Assembly (NCBI GenBank): GCA_964202965.1 | Contig: CAXNKG010000007.1 | Coordinates: 29,566 to 93,565 of the forward strand | Source of the DNA: CAXNKG01 sp964202965 | GTDB lineage: Bacteria > Acidobacteriota > Vicinamibacteria > Vicinamibacterales > UBA2999 | Direction: 5' to 3' | DNA: 64,000 nt | Shown here: positions 51,228-60,055 of the stretch, in pieces | Layout: each line of letters starts with the position of its first letter | How positions within the stretch are numbered: position 1 is the stretch's first letter | Notes under the pieces: generated by a model | Told to the model about the DNA's origin: nothing | What the model saw: the letters and a program-made list of their open reading frames with translations, nothing else | Databases searched by the model: none | Program-made: the position numbers and the translations under genes

Positions 51228-51491
51228 ATGGGTGATGCCGGAGAAGGTCTCGTCGATGCGGAATCCCGCCTCGCCGAGCGGATGGATGAGCACGAGGAAG
51301 AGAAGAAGAAGGCCCGCCAGACCGCCAGGAGCGGCGACCCCGAGCGTGCCAGGCAGCTCGAATCATGCCGGCTGGCCCGCACAGAAATGTCGCGTCAGCT
51401 CGAGCTGACCACGCACCAGGTGCGCAAGCAGCAGCTGGGGCAGGCGATCGCCGAGCTGGACCGGCGCATCACGCAGTTGTCGCGACCGTAA
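51228..51491 (+). CDS. Small charged coiled-coil protein
   Basis: 87 residues, highly charged. The segment HEEEKKKARQTARSGDPERA and the later MSRQLELTTHQVRKQQLGQA look like a helical hairpin or coiled coil. No signal peptide or known motif. It lies just before the nuo promoter and is divergent from yajQ. A start at 51183 would add 15 residues but conflicts with the TATAAT at 51216-51221. Function unknown. Confidence 0.55.
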   Translation: MGDAGEGLVDAESRLAERMDEHEEEKKKARQTARSGDPERARQLESCRLARTEMSRQLELTTHQVRKQQLGQAIAELDRRITQLSRP

Positions 51492-51504
51492 CCCCCTCTA
51501 TCCT

Positions 51505-51533
51505 TTGACCTTGGACGACGGTTCTACTAGCAT
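51505..51533 (+). promoter_or_regulatory. Candidate promoter of the nuo operon
   Basis: TTGACC (51505-51510), a 17-base spacer and TAGCAT (51528-51533) match sigma-70 elements at 5/6 and 4/6. A transcript would start near 51540, leaving a leader of about 50 bases before nuoA. The overlap with the end of the preceding small gene is nil. Confidence 0.45.
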
Positions 51534-51591
51534 GAATTGGTTTGAGAAAGTCTTCACAAGCACGCCGTAGGAGCAACTCAAGGATTCCCCG

Positions 51592-51999
51592 ATGGACGGC
51601 TGGCTAGGCATCGTCATCATGATCGCGCTCGGCGTTGGGTTCGCCGCGGTCATGATTGGCCTCTCTGTCCTCCTCGGTCCGAAGAATCCGACGCCCGAAA
51701 AGCTCGCGCCATACGAGTGCGGCATGCCCGCGGTCGGCAACGCCCGCGAGCGCCACTCCGTGAAGTTCTATCTGGTGGCGATGATCTTTCTCCTGTTCGA
51801 TATCGAGATCGCCTTTCTCTATCCCTGGGCCGTCGCCCTGCGCGATCTGGGCTGGGCCGGCTTCGTCCAGCTCCTCACGTTCTTTCTCATTCTGACCGTC
51901 GGCTACGTCTACGTCTGGCGGAAGGGCGTGCTGGACTGGGGCCCGGCCATCCGCGCCAGGCGGACCACTGAGGGACAGACTGCCCGGACGGCGGCCTAG
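51592..51999 (+). CDS. nuoA: NADH-quinone oxidoreductase subunit A
   Basis: 135 residues, three transmembrane helices. The conserved loop is KLAPYECGMPAVGNARERHS, with the reactive Cys, then FYLVAMIFLLFDIEIAFLYP. It is a membrane-arm subunit at the junction with the quinone cavity. First gene of the complex I operon; nuoB follows one base after its stop. Confidence 0.95.
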   Translation: MDGWLGIVIMIALGVGFAAVMIGLSVLLGPKNPTPEKLAPYECGMPAVGNARERHSVKFYLVAMIFLLFDIEIAFLYPWAVALRDLGWAGFVQLLTFFLILTVGYVYVWRKGVLDWGPAIRARRTTEGQTARTAA

Positions 52000-52000
52000 T

Positions 52001-52486
52001 ATGCCGACCCCGGCCGACCAGGCGCACGCACTCGACCCCGACCTTCCGTTTATTACGACGAAGTTCGAGTGGGTGGTGCAGTGGGCACGGCGGTCGGCGA
52101 TCTGGCCGGCGCAGTTCGGACTGGCCTGCTGCGCGATTGAAATGATGGCGATGGCCGCCAGCCGCTACGACATCGCGCGGTTCGGCGCCGAGGTCTTCCG
52201 CGGGTCGCCGCGGCAGTCGGATCTGATGATCGTCGCAGGCCGGCTCTCGCGAAAGATGGCGCCCGCCATGCGTCGCGTGTACGACCAGATGCCCGAACCC
52301 AAATGGGTCATTTCGATGGGCGCCTGCGCGTCCGTCGGCGGCGTCTTCGACAACTACGCCATCGTCCAGGGGGTGGACCAGGTCGTGCCCGTTGACGTGT
52401 ACGTGCCGGGATGCCCGCCTAGGCCGGAGTCACTCATCTACGGCATCGTGCTGCTCCAGCAGAAGATCGCGCGCTCACGGGCCTGA
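52001..52486 (+). CDS. nuoB: NADH-quinone oxidoreductase subunit B
   Basis: 161 residues. The N2 [4Fe-4S] cluster ligands are in LACCAIEMM, GACASVGG and V-P-G-C-P-P-R-P-E. The block RRVYDQMPEPKWVISMG is typical. It binds the last cluster and passes electrons to quinone at the NuoB/NuoD interface. The input cluster protein NuoI is missing from this operon, so its partner must be encoded elsewhere. Confidence 0.96.
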   Translation: MPTPADQAHALDPDLPFITTKFEWVVQWARRSAIWPAQFGLACCAIEMMAMAASRYDIARFGAEVFRGSPRQSDLMIVAGRLSRKMAPAMRRVYDQMPEPKWVISMGACASVGGVFDNYAIVQGVDQVVPVDVYVPGCPPRPESLIYGIVLLQQKIARSRA

Positions 52487-52495
52487 TACCTTCGG

Positions 52496-53041
52496 ATGGA
52501 TTCGCAGACCATCATCGACGCCCTGACGCCGGTCGTTCCGGGTGCCGCCTACGAGGCGGCTGCGAGCGTCGACTGTGCGACGATCTACGTGCGCGCCGAC
52601 CAGTTGCTCCAGACGTGCGCCGCGCTGCGCGACACGCCGGCGCTGCGGTTCAACGTCCTCGTCGAGGTCACCTGCGCGGACTACTTTCCCCGCGACCCGC
52701 GGTTCGAGATCGTCTACCACCTCCTCTCGATTCCCCATACGCACCGCGTGCGGTTGAAGGTGCGGGCGGCCGTCGACACGCCGGTTCCGACGATTCAGCA
52801 CCTCTGGCCCGCCGCCGGCTGGCTCGAGCGGGAAGTGTGGGACATGTTCGGCGTGATTTTCGACGGGCACCCTGACCTCCGGCGTCTGCTGATGCCCGAG
52901 GACTGGGACGGGCATCCGCAGCGCAAGGACTATCCCGTCCAGATCCGCAAGGCGGCGCAGACGTATGAGCCGCTCGAGATCAGTGAAGCCGAATTCAAGG
53001 CGAACATGGAACGCGACCGCGTGAAGCGGACGGCGCACTGA
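52496..53041 (+). CDS. nuoC: NADH-quinone oxidoreductase subunit C (30 kDa)
   Basis: 181 residues. The C-terminal 30-kDa-subunit signature is REVWDMFGVIFDGHPDLRRL followed by LMPEDWDGHPQRKDYPV. Soluble, part of the peripheral arm. It is a separate gene and not fused to nuoD. It lies nine bases after nuoB and two bases before nuoD. Confidence 0.95.
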   Translation: MDSQTIIDALTPVVPGAAYEAAASVDCATIYVRADQLLQTCAALRDTPALRFNVLVEVTCADYFPRDPRFEIVYHLLSIPHTHRVRLKVRAAVDTPVPTIQHLWPAAGWLEREVWDMFGVIFDGHPDLRRLLMPEDWDGHPQRKDYPVQIRKAAQTYEPLEISEAEFKANMERDRVKRTAH

Positions 53042-53043
53042 CG

Positions 53044-54225
53044 ATGGCTGGACTGCGTTCCGAGACGATGACCGTGAACATGGGGCCGCAGCACCCCAGT
53101 ACGCACGGCGTCCTGCGTCTCATCCTCGAGCTCGACGGAGAAGTGATCCAGTCGGTGACCCCCACCATCGGGTACCTGCACACCGGGATCGAGAAGACCG
53201 CCGAGCAGAAGAAGTGGCAGCAGGTCGTCCCCCTCGTCGAGCGGATGGATTATCTCGGCGCGCAGTCGAACAGCCTGGCCTATGTGCTGGGCGTCGAGAA
53301 GCTGCTCGGGCTCGAGATGCCGCAGCGGGTGAAGGACATCCGCGTCTGCCTCGTGGAGCTGCAGCGGCTGGCGAGCCACCTGCTGTGGATCGGCACGCAC
53401 GCCATGGAAATCGGCGCCGTCTCAATGCTGTTCTACGCCGTGCGCGAACGCGAGCTCATCATGAACATCAATGAGCTCGTCGCCGGCTTCCGCTTCTTTC
53501 CGAGTTACTTCCGCGTCGGCGGTCTGCGCGAGGACCTGCCGCGCGGGTTTCACGAAGCGGTCACCGCGTTCCTCGAGCGGTTCCCGGCCAAGATCGACGA
53601 ATTCGAAGGGCTCCTCAGTAAGAACGACATGTTCATGCGGCGCACGCAGGGCATCGGCGTCATCACGCAGGAGGACGCGCTGGCGTGGGGCCTGCTGGGG
53701 CCGATCGCGCGGGCGGCCGGGTCCGACTACGACGTCCGGAAGTACTTCCCGTACTGCGGGTACGAGACCTACGACTTCAACGTGCCGACCGCGACCGAGG
53801 GCGACGTGTACGCACGGTACCGTGTGCGCGTGCAGGAGATGCGCGAGAGCGTGAAGATCACGACGCAGGCGATCCAGCGCATCGCCCCGAGCGGCGTATT
53901 CGCCTGCGGCGATACGCGCGTCGTGCCGCCGCCGAAGGACAAGGTCTACACGGAGATGGAAGCGCTCATCCAGCACTTCCTGATCTACTCGCAGGGGTTC
54001 ACGGTGCCCGCCGGCGACGCGTATGTGCCGATCGAGGGCCCTCGCGGCGAGCACGGCTGCTACATCGTCAGCGACGGCACCAACCGTCCCTGGCGCGTCA
54101 AAATGCGCGCGCCTTCGCTCATGGCGATTCAGGCGCTGCCCGCGATCGTCAAGGGCGGGCTGATCGCCGATGTCGTGGCGGTGATCGGGTCGACCGATGT
54201 CGTGATGGGAGACTGCGACCGGTGA
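53044..54225 (+). CDS. nuoD: NADH-quinone oxidoreductase subunit D (49 kDa)
   Basis: 393 residues. MTVNMGPQHPSTHGVLRLIL near the start contains the quinone-site histidine. Other landmarks are GYLHTGIEKTAEQKKWQQVV, R-M-D-Y and EGPRGEHGCYIVSDGTNRPW. It ends in V-V-M-G-D-C-D-R, which matches the usual G-E-x-D-R terminus. It forms the quinone-binding chamber with NuoB. The stop overlaps the GTG of nuoE (GTGA). Confidence 0.96.
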   Translation: MAGLRSETMTVNMGPQHPSTHGVLRLILELDGEVIQSVTPTIGYLHTGIEKTAEQKKWQQVVPLVERMDYLGAQSNSLAYVLGVEKLLGLEMPQRVKDIRVCLVELQRLASHLLWIGTHAMEIGAVSMLFYAVRERELIMNINELVAGFRFFPSYFRVGGLREDLPRGFHEAVTAFLERFPAKIDEFEGLLSKNDMFMRRTQGIGVITQEDALAWGLLGPIARAAGSDYDVRKYFPYCGYETYDFNVPTATEGDVYARYRVRVQEMRESVKITTQAIQRIAPSGVFACGDTRVVPPPKDKVYTEMEALIQHFLIYSQGFTVPAGDAYVPIEGPRGEHGCYIVSDGTNRPWRVKMRAPSLMAIQALPAIVKGGLIADVVAVIGSTDVVMGDCDR

Positions 54226-54836
54226 GCTTCCACCCCCGAATGGATTACGCGCCCGCGCGCTTTCACGCGTCAGCGCGCACGCTGGCTGCGGAGGGCGGCG
54301 AGTTCGCCTACACCCCGGAGAACCAGGCCAAGTTCGACCTGGTCGTGACGCGGTATCCGCCCGAGCAGCGGAAGTCCGCGATTCTGTATGCGCTGTATCT
54401 CGCGCAGGGCCAGCAGGGCTATCTGACCGCCGCTGCCATGCGCCATGTCGCCGGGCAGATCGGCTGCACGGCCGCGGAAGTCGAAGACGTCGTCTCGTAT
54501 TACACGATGTTCTTCACCAAGCCGGTCGGCAAGTACGTGATCAACGTCTGCCGGACGTTGTCGTGCGCGCTGCTCGGGGCCGAGCGGGTGACGGAGCAGC
54601 TGAGCGCAATCCTGGGAATCGAGCCGGGACAGACCGATCCGTCCGGGACGTTCACGCTGGTCGAGGTCGAATGCCTCGGCGCCTGCGACCGCGGTCCGGT
54701 GCTGATGATCAACGACACCGACTGGCACGAGCGGCTGGCGCCAGAGAGCGTGAAGCAGTTCGTCGAGGATCTCCGGACGCGCGGGGTCGGCGCGCTGACC
54801 GGATGCCACCTTCATCAGGAAGGGGGCAGGAAGTAA
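54222..54836 (+). CDS. nuoE: NADH-quinone oxidoreductase subunit E (24 kDa)
   Basis: 204 residues from GTG 54222, chosen because it overlaps the nuoD stop as GTGA; an ATG at 54240 would give 198. The [2Fe-2S] N1a ligands are the four Cys in VCRTLSCALLG (two) and ECLGACDRGP (two). The thioredoxin-like fold is typical. It works with NuoF in the NADH-oxidising module. It overlaps nuoF by one base (TAATG). Confidence 0.93.
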   Translation: MSFHPRMDYAPARFHASARTLAAEGGEFAYTPENQAKFDLVVTRYPPEQRKSAILYALYLAQGQQGYLTAAAMRHVAGQIGCTAAEVEDVVSYYTMFFTKPVGKYVINVCRTLSCALLGAERVTEQLSAILGIEPGQTDPSGTFTLVEVECLGACDRGPVLMINDTDWHERLAPESVKQFVEDLRTRGVGALTGCHLHQEGGRK

Positions 54837-56143
54837 TGGCCTACGAACCCGTGCTCACCAGGTTCGTCAACGAGCCCAACTCGTACACGCTGGACTTCTA
54901 CCTGACGCACCAGCGCGGGTACGAAGGGCTGCGCAAGGCGCTCACGCTCCAGCCGAACGATCTAATCGAGCAGGTGAAGGCGTCGGGCCTCCGCGGCCGC
55001 GGCGGCGCCGGTTTCCCGACCGGCATGAAGTGGCAGTTCGTCCTCAAGGACACCCCGAAGCCGAAATACATCTGCTGCAACGCCGACGAAAGCGAGCCGG
55101 GCACGTTCAAGGATCACGTGCTGATGGAGCGCAATCCGCACCTGCTGATTGAAGGGTGCGCCATTGCCTCCTACGCGATCGGCGCGAAGGTCGCCTACAT
55201 CTACATCCGCGGCGAGTTCTTCCACGTGCAGCAGATCCTGGAGGCCGAGATCGACAAAGCCTACAAGGCGGGCTATCTCGGGAAGAACATCCTCGGCAGC
55301 GGCTTCGACTGTGACGTGTACGTCCATCGCGGTGCCGGCGCGTACGAGGCGGGCGAGGAAACGGCGCTCATCGAGTCGCTCGAGGGGAAGCGCGCCCAGC
55401 CCCGCATCAAGCCGCCGTTTCCGGCCGTCGCCGGCCTCTATCAGTGCCCGACGGCCGTGAATAACGTCGAGACGCTCTGCAACGTCCCCCTGATCGTCCT
55501 GAACGGCCCGGAGTGGTTTTCGTCGCTCGGGCCCGAGAAGAACGGCGGGCCGAAACTCTTCTGCGTCAGCGGCCACGTCAAGCGGCCCGGCGTGTATGAG
55601 ACGTCGATGCACACCACGGTCCGCGAGCTGATTTACGACCATGCGGGCGGGATGATCGACGACCGGCCGCTCAAGGGCGTTATCCCTGGCGGATCCTCGG
55701 TGCCGATCCTGCTGCCGGACCAGCTCGATATCCCGGCCAGCTTTGACCACGTGCAGAAGGCCGGGTCGATGCTCGGCTCCGCCGGCATGATCGTGATGAA
55801 CGACAGCGTCTGTATGGTGTGGCTGGCGATGAACCTGCTGCACTTCTACCGCCACGAGTCGTGCGGCAAGTGCACGCCCTGCCGTGAGGGAACAGACTGG
55901 CTGTTCAAGTTGCTCGGGCGCATCGAGGCGGGCGAGGGGCAGTCCAAGGATCTCGATCTGCTCTTCGGCGTCTCCAACAACATCGCCGGCAAGACGCTCT
56001 GCGCGTTCGGCGACGCGGCGGCCACGCCGGTGCTGACGACGATGAAGCTGTTCCGGCATGAATACGAGGCGCACGTGCGCGAGGGGCGGTGCACGCTGCC
56101 CGCCTCCTGGCGCGCGGAGCACCCGATCGTCGCGGCCCACTGA
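54836..56143 (+). CDS. nuoF: NADH-quinone oxidoreductase subunit F (51 kDa)
   Basis: 435 residues. The FMN/NADH site is in SGLRGRGGAGFPTGMKWQF and GAYEAGEETALIESLEG. The N3 cluster ligands are ESCGKCTPCREG (about residues 340-351) plus the late Cys in KTLCAFGDAAATP. It accepts hydride from NADH and passes electrons towards NuoG. NuoG is not encoded after it, as it normally would be. Confidence 0.96.
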   Translation: MAYEPVLTRFVNEPNSYTLDFYLTHQRGYEGLRKALTLQPNDLIEQVKASGLRGRGGAGFPTGMKWQFVLKDTPKPKYICCNADESEPGTFKDHVLMERNPHLLIEGCAIASYAIGAKVAYIYIRGEFFHVQQILEAEIDKAYKAGYLGKNILGSGFDCDVYVHRGAGAYEAGEETALIESLEGKRAQPRIKPPFPAVAGLYQCPTAVNNVETLCNVPLIVLNGPEWFSSLGPEKNGGPKLFCVSGHVKRPGVYETSMHTTVRELIYDHAGGMIDDRPLKGVIPGGSSVPILLPDQLDIPASFDHVQKAGSMLGSAGMIVMNDSVCMVWLAMNLLHFYRHESCGKCTPCREGTDWLFKLLGRIEAGEGQSKDLDLLFGVSNNIAGKTLCAFGDAAATPVLTTMKLFRHEYEAHVREGRCTLPASWRAEHPIVAAH

Positions 56144-56147
56144 GGAT

Positions 56148-56168
56148 GGTTGGTGGTTGGTGGTTGGT
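56148..56168. repeat. GGTTGGT heptamer repeat between nuoF and nuoH
   Basis: Three units of GGTTGGT in tandem fill most of the 34-base gap, at the place where nuoG is expected. Its G-pairs resemble a two-layer G-quadruplex on the plus strand. Confidence 0.8.
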
Positions 56169-56177
56169 AGTCGGTAG

Positions 56178-57203
56178 ATGGAATTAAGGTTCCTGGTTCA
56201 GCTCGCCGTCATCGGCCTGACATTCTTCATGCTGATCAACGCGTCGGCGCTGCTGGTCTATGCCGAGCGCAAGGTCATGGGCTTCATGCAGCAGCGGTAC
56301 GGCCCGTATCGCGTCGGTCCGCACGGACTGCTGCAGCCGTTCGCCGACATCCTCAAGCTCCTCTTCAAGGAGGAGCTGCGGCCCAAGGGCGCCGACAAGT
56401 GGCTGTTCACGCTGGCGCCGATGCTCTCGGTGACCGCGGCGTTCGCGGCGTTCGCGACCGTCCCATGGGGCGGCGAGACGACGCTGTTCGGACTGCTCGA
56501 CGACCCGATCAAGCTCGGCGTGGCCGACGTGAACGTCGGCGTGCTGGTGGTGTTTGCCATCACGTCGATGGGCGTCTACGGGATCGTCCTCGCCGGCTGG
56601 TCCTCCAACAGCAAGTACTCCCTGTTTGGAGGGCTGCGCGCCTCCGCGCAGATGATCAGCTACGAGCTCTCCTACGCGACGGCGCTGGCCGCGGTCATTC
56701 TGCTCTCGGGGTCGATGTCCCTGCGCGAGACCGTCGACGCGCAGGCCGGCTTCTGGTTCGGGTTCATCCCCCAGTGGTACGTCTTCCTGCAGCCGCTCGG
56801 GTTCATCATCTACATGATTGCGGGCATCGCGGAGACCAACCGCGCGCCGTTCGATTTCCCTGAAGCGGAGCAGGAACTGGTGGCCGGCTACAACACCGAG
56901 TACAGCTCGGTGCGGTTCGCCCTCTTTCCCCAGGCCGAGTACATCAACATGGCGACCACGGCGGCCGTCGCGACCGACCTGTATCTCGGCGGATGGCACG
57001 GTCCGTTCCTGCCGCCCGAGCTCGAGTGGATCTGGTTCCTCGTCAAGGTCGGCATCATTCTGTTCGCGTACATCTGGGTGCGGTGGACGGTGCCGCGCTA
57101 CCGGTACGACCAGCTGATGCAGTTCGGCTGGAAGTGGCTGTTCCCGGCAGCGGTCATCAACCTGATTCTCACGGCGGCGGGAGTCCTGTACTTCAATGCC
57201 TGA
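56178..57203 (+). CDS. nuoH: NADH-quinone oxidoreductase subunit H
   Basis: 341 residues with about eight helices. Landmarks: YAERKVMGFMQQRYGPYRVG, LLQPFADILKLLFKEELRP, G-L-R-A-S-A-Q-M-I-S-Y-E, and IAETNRAPFDFPEAEQELVA, which faces the quinone chamber. The start is the ATG at 56178; the ribosome site is weak because the repeat lies before it. It overlaps nuoJ by eight bases, leaving no room for nuoI. Confidence 0.96.
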   Translation: MELRFLVQLAVIGLTFFMLINASALLVYAERKVMGFMQQRYGPYRVGPHGLLQPFADILKLLFKEELRPKGADKWLFTLAPMLSVTAAFAAFATVPWGGETTLFGLLDDPIKLGVADVNVGVLVVFAITSMGVYGIVLAGWSSNSKYSLFGGLRASAQMISYELSYATALAAVILLSGSMSLRETVDAQAGFWFGFIPQWYVFLQPLGFIIYMIAGIAETNRAPFDFPEAEQELVAGYNTEYSSVRFALFPQAEYINMATTAAVATDLYLGGWHGPFLPPELEWIWFLVKVGIILFAYIWVRWTVPRYRYDQLMQFGWKWLFPAAVINLILTAAGVLYFNA

Positions 57204-57732
57204 GACGCTGATCTTCTATCTGCTCTCGGGCCTGGCGATCGTGACGTCCGCCCTCGTCATCGGCCAGCGCAATCCGATGTACAGCGTCATGCTGCTCATT
57301 GCGTCGTTCGGCGCGCTCGCGGGGCTGTACGTGACGCTCGATGCGCCGTTCGTCGCGGTCGCGCAGATCATCATCTATGCGGGCGCCATCATGGTGCTCT
57401 TCCTGTTCGTCGTGATGCTGCTCAACGCGCCGCAGGAAGACGCCGCCGAATGGGATCGGACGCACCCCCTGCGGCAGCCCGGCGTCGGGCGCTTCGGCGC
57501 CCTGCTGGCGCTGCTCCTCGTCGTACAGCTCTCGTGGGCGCTGCTGCGGACCGGCAGCGTCGAGGTGCCGGTGGCGGGCGCGGTCGATGCCGAGACGATC
57601 AGTTCCGTACGCGCGGTCGGCCGGACGCTCTTTACCGACTACGTCTTCGCGTTCGAAGCCACGTCGATTCTCATTCTCGTCGCGATGGTGGGCGCGGTGG
57701 TGCTGGCGCACCGCGAGGGGGAGGAGCGGTGA
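57196..57732 (+). CDS. nuoJ: NADH-quinone oxidoreductase subunit J
   Basis: 178 residues, five helices. The signature is RNPMYSVMLLIASFGALAGL, then V-A-V-A-Q-I-I-I-Y-A-G-A-I-M-V-L-F-L-F with the pi-bulge region. A membrane-arm subunit between NuoA/H and NuoK/L. Its stop overlaps nuoK as GTGA. Confidence 0.95.
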   Translation: MPETLIFYLLSGLAIVTSALVIGQRNPMYSVMLLIASFGALAGLYVTLDAPFVAVAQIIIYAGAIMVLFLFVVMLLNAPQEDAAEWDRTHPLRQPGVGRFGALLALLLVVQLSWALLRTGSVEVPVAGAVDAETISSVRAVGRTLFTDYVFAFEATSILILVAMVGAVVLAHREGEER

Positions 57733-58031
57733 TTCCTCTCAGCCACTACCTCATCGTGTCGGCGATCCTCTTCGCGATCGGCACCGCCGGCGTGTTCCTG
57801 CGCCGCAACCTCATCACGATTCTGCTGTCGATCGAAATCATGCTCAACGCCGTGAACCTGACGTTCATCGCGTTTGCCCGGCAGCACGGCAGCGTGGACG
57901 GCCAGATCATCGTGTTCTTCGTCATGACCGTCGCGGCCGCGGAAGCGGCCGTGGGCCTGGCGATCGTGATCGGACTGTTCCGGCACCGCGAGTCGCTCAA
58001 TCCGGACGCATTTACGCTGTTGAAATGGTGA
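57729..58031 (+). CDS. nuoK: NADH-quinone oxidoreductase subunit K
   Basis: 100 residues from GTG. Three helices with the conserved glutamates in L-S-I-E-I-M-L-N-A-V-N and AAAEAAVGLAIVI. MrpC-like proton-channel subunit. Length is exactly typical for the family. Confidence 0.95.
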   Translation: MIPLSHYLIVSAILFAIGTAGVFLRRNLITILLSIEIMLNAVNLTFIAFARQHGSVDGQIIVFFVMTVAAAEAAVGLAIVIGLFRHRESLNPDAFTLLKW

Positions 58032-58077
58032 TGGTGCCTGAAGTGCCTAGTGTGCCTGTCATGCCTGAGGTGCGGGC
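58032..58077. repeat. Nonamer repeat between nuoK and nuoL
   Basis: Four to five degenerate nine-base units of GTGCCTGAA (with variants GTGCCTAGT, GTGCCTGTC and ATGCCTGAG) fill the whole gap between nuoK and the GTG of nuoL. The last unit reads into the nuoL start region. Confidence 0.75.
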
Positions 58078-60051
58078 GTGCTCGCGCTAATCCCGCTGTT
58101 CCCGTTCATCGGGTTCCTCGTCAATGCGACGATGGGGCGGCGCCTGTCGAAGGGGCTGTCGGGAGCCGTGGCGTGCGCCGCGATGATCGCGTCGTTCGCC
58201 GTTGCGGTGATGGGCGTCCTCGAGATCGCCGGGATGCCGGCCGACGCTCGCGTCATCGAGCAGACCGTCTACACGTGGATTGCGTCGGGCGATCTGTCGC
58301 TCGACATGACGTTCCGGCTCGACCCGCTCGGGGCCGTGATGGTCCTCGTCATCACCGGCATCGGCTCGCTGATTCACATCTACTCGACCGCGTATATGCA
58401 CGACGAGGTCGACAGCGAGTTTGCGCGGTACTTCTCGTATCTGAATCTCTTCGCGGCGTTCATGCTCGTGCTCGTCCTGGGCGGGAACTTTGTCGTGATG
58501 TTCGTCGGCTGGGAAGGCGTGGGCCTCTGTTCGTATCTCCTGATCGGGTTCTGGTTCAGGAAGCAGTCGGCCTCCGACGCCGGCAAGAAGGCGTTTGTCG
58601 TCAACCGGATCGGCGACTACGCGTTCGTGCTGGGGATGCTGTTCCTCTTCACGCAGTTCGGCACGCTCGATTTTGCGCGCCTGGCGTCGATCGCGTCCAC
58701 GATGCCGGTGGAGGAGGGGGTCTTCGGCGCGATCTCGATCGCGACGCTGATGCTCTTCATCGGCGCGACGGGCAAGTCGGCCCAGATCCCGCTCTATACG
58801 TGGCTCCCGGACGCGATGGAAGGGCCCACGCCCGTCTCCGCGCTGATCCATGCGGCGACGATGGTCACGGCGGGCGTGTACATGATTGGCCGCAACGCGG
58901 TGCTGTTCAGCCATGCGCCGGAGACGCTGTTCATCGTGGCGGTCATCGGGGCGGCGACGGCGCTGATGGCGGGCACCATCGGCCTCGTCCAGAACGACAT
59001 CAAGCGCGTCCTCGCGTACTCGACGGTCTCCCAGCTGGGGCTGATGTTCCTGGCGATGGGCGTCGGCGCATTCGGCGCGGGGATCTTCCACCTGTACACG
59101 CACGCGTTCTTCAAGGCCCTGTTGTTCCTCGGGTCCGGCGCCGTCATCCACGCGCTGCACGGGGAGCAGGACATCCGGAACATGGGCGGCCTGAAGAAGG
59201 GGTTGCCCGTCACCTACTGGACGTTCCTGATCGGGGCGCTGGCCATTGCCGGCGTGCCCTTTCTCGCGGGCTTCTTCAGCAAGGACGAGATCCTCTACGA
59301 GACGTTCCACGAGGGGCACACGCTGCTCTGGCTCGTGGGCGCAATCACGTCGTTCCTGACAGCGACGTACATGTTCCGTCTCGTGTTCCTGACGTTCCAC
59401 GGCGAACGCCGCCATGACGCGTTGGCCTCGGAACCCTCGCACCCGTCGGACTCCGCACCCTCGCACCATCTTCACGACGCCCCTCCCGCCATGGCGCTGG
59501 CGTTGATCGTTCTGGCCGTCGGCTCGGTGCTGGCGGGCTACATCGGCGTGCCGCATGCGCTCGGCGGCCACAACCAGCTGGCGGCATGGCTGGCGCCGTC
59601 GTTCCAGGCGGGCGCCGCCGTGCCCGAAGTCGGCGGAGCAGAAGCGCTCAGCGACGCGGAAGCCGCGCTCGAATTGACGCTCATGGGGGTGTCGAGCGCC
59701 ATCGCGATAAGCGGCATCCTGCTGGCGGCCTTCGTCTGGGTGAAGCGCCGTTCGATCGCCGATGCCATGGCCCGGCGTTTCAGCGGCCTGCATCGGCTCT
59801 TGCTCAATAAGTACTACGTGGACGAGGTATACGACGCGGCCGTGGTGAACCCCGTTCACGTCATGTCGCGGGAAGCGCTCTGGCGCGGCTTCGACGTGCA
59901 GGTCGTCGACGGTGCCGTCAACGGCGCGGCGGCCATCGTCTCGGCCGGGTCAGGCATCCTGCGCCGCCTGCAAACCGGCTCCGTGCGGACCTACGCCAGT
60001 TCGATGTTCGTCGGCGTCATCGTGATCCTGGGCTACTACTTATGGCGGTAA
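58078..60051 (+). CDS. nuoL: NADH-quinone oxidoreductase subunit L
   Basis: 657 residues from GTG, about 16 helices. Antiporter-like core: FVGWEGVGLCSYLLIGFWF, A-T-G-K-S-A-Q-I-P-L-Y-T-W-L-P-D-A-M-E-G-P-T-P-V-S-A-L-I-H-A-A-T-M (key Lys and His) and KRVLAYSTVSQLGLMFLAMG. A cytoplasmic His/Ser/Pro-rich loop is present near residues 440-465. The last helix and the lateral amphipathic helix form the C-terminus. It pumps protons at the distal end of the membrane arm. Confidence 0.95.
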   Translation: MLALIPLFPFIGFLVNATMGRRLSKGLSGAVACAAMIASFAVAVMGVLEIAGMPADARVIEQTVYTWIASGDLSLDMTFRLDPLGAVMVLVITGIGSLIHIYSTAYMHDEVDSEFARYFSYLNLFAAFMLVLVLGGNFVVMFVGWEGVGLCSYLLIGFWFRKQSASDAGKKAFVVNRIGDYAFVLGMLFLFTQFGTLDFARLASIASTMPVEEGVFGAISIATLMLFIGATGKSAQIPLYTWLPDAMEGPTPVSALIHAATMVTAGVYMIGRNAVLFSHAPETLFIVAVIGAATALMAGTIGLVQNDIKRVLAYSTVSQLGLMFLAMGVGAFGAGIFHLYTHAFFKALLFLGSGAVIHALHGEQDIRNMGGLKKGLPVTYWTFLIGALAIAGVPFLAGFFSKDEILYETFHEGHTLLWLVGAITSFLTATYMFRLVFLTFHGERRHDALASEPSHPSDSAPSHHLHDAPPAMALALIVLAVGSVLAGYIGVPHALGGHNQLAAWLAPSFQAGAAVPEVGGAEALSDAEAALELTLMGVSSAIAISGILLAAFVWVKRRSIADAMARRFSGLHRLLLNKYYVDEVYDAAVVNPVHVMSREALWRGFDVQVVDGAVNGAAAIVSAGSGILRRLQTGSVRTYASSMFVGVIVILGYYLWR

Positions 60052-60055
60052 CGGC

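Noticed and set aside
51532..51570. A 12-codon frame (MNWFEKVFTSTP) before nuoA
   Set aside because: It overlaps the predicted -10 element, so the transcript would begin inside it, and no ribosome site precedes it.
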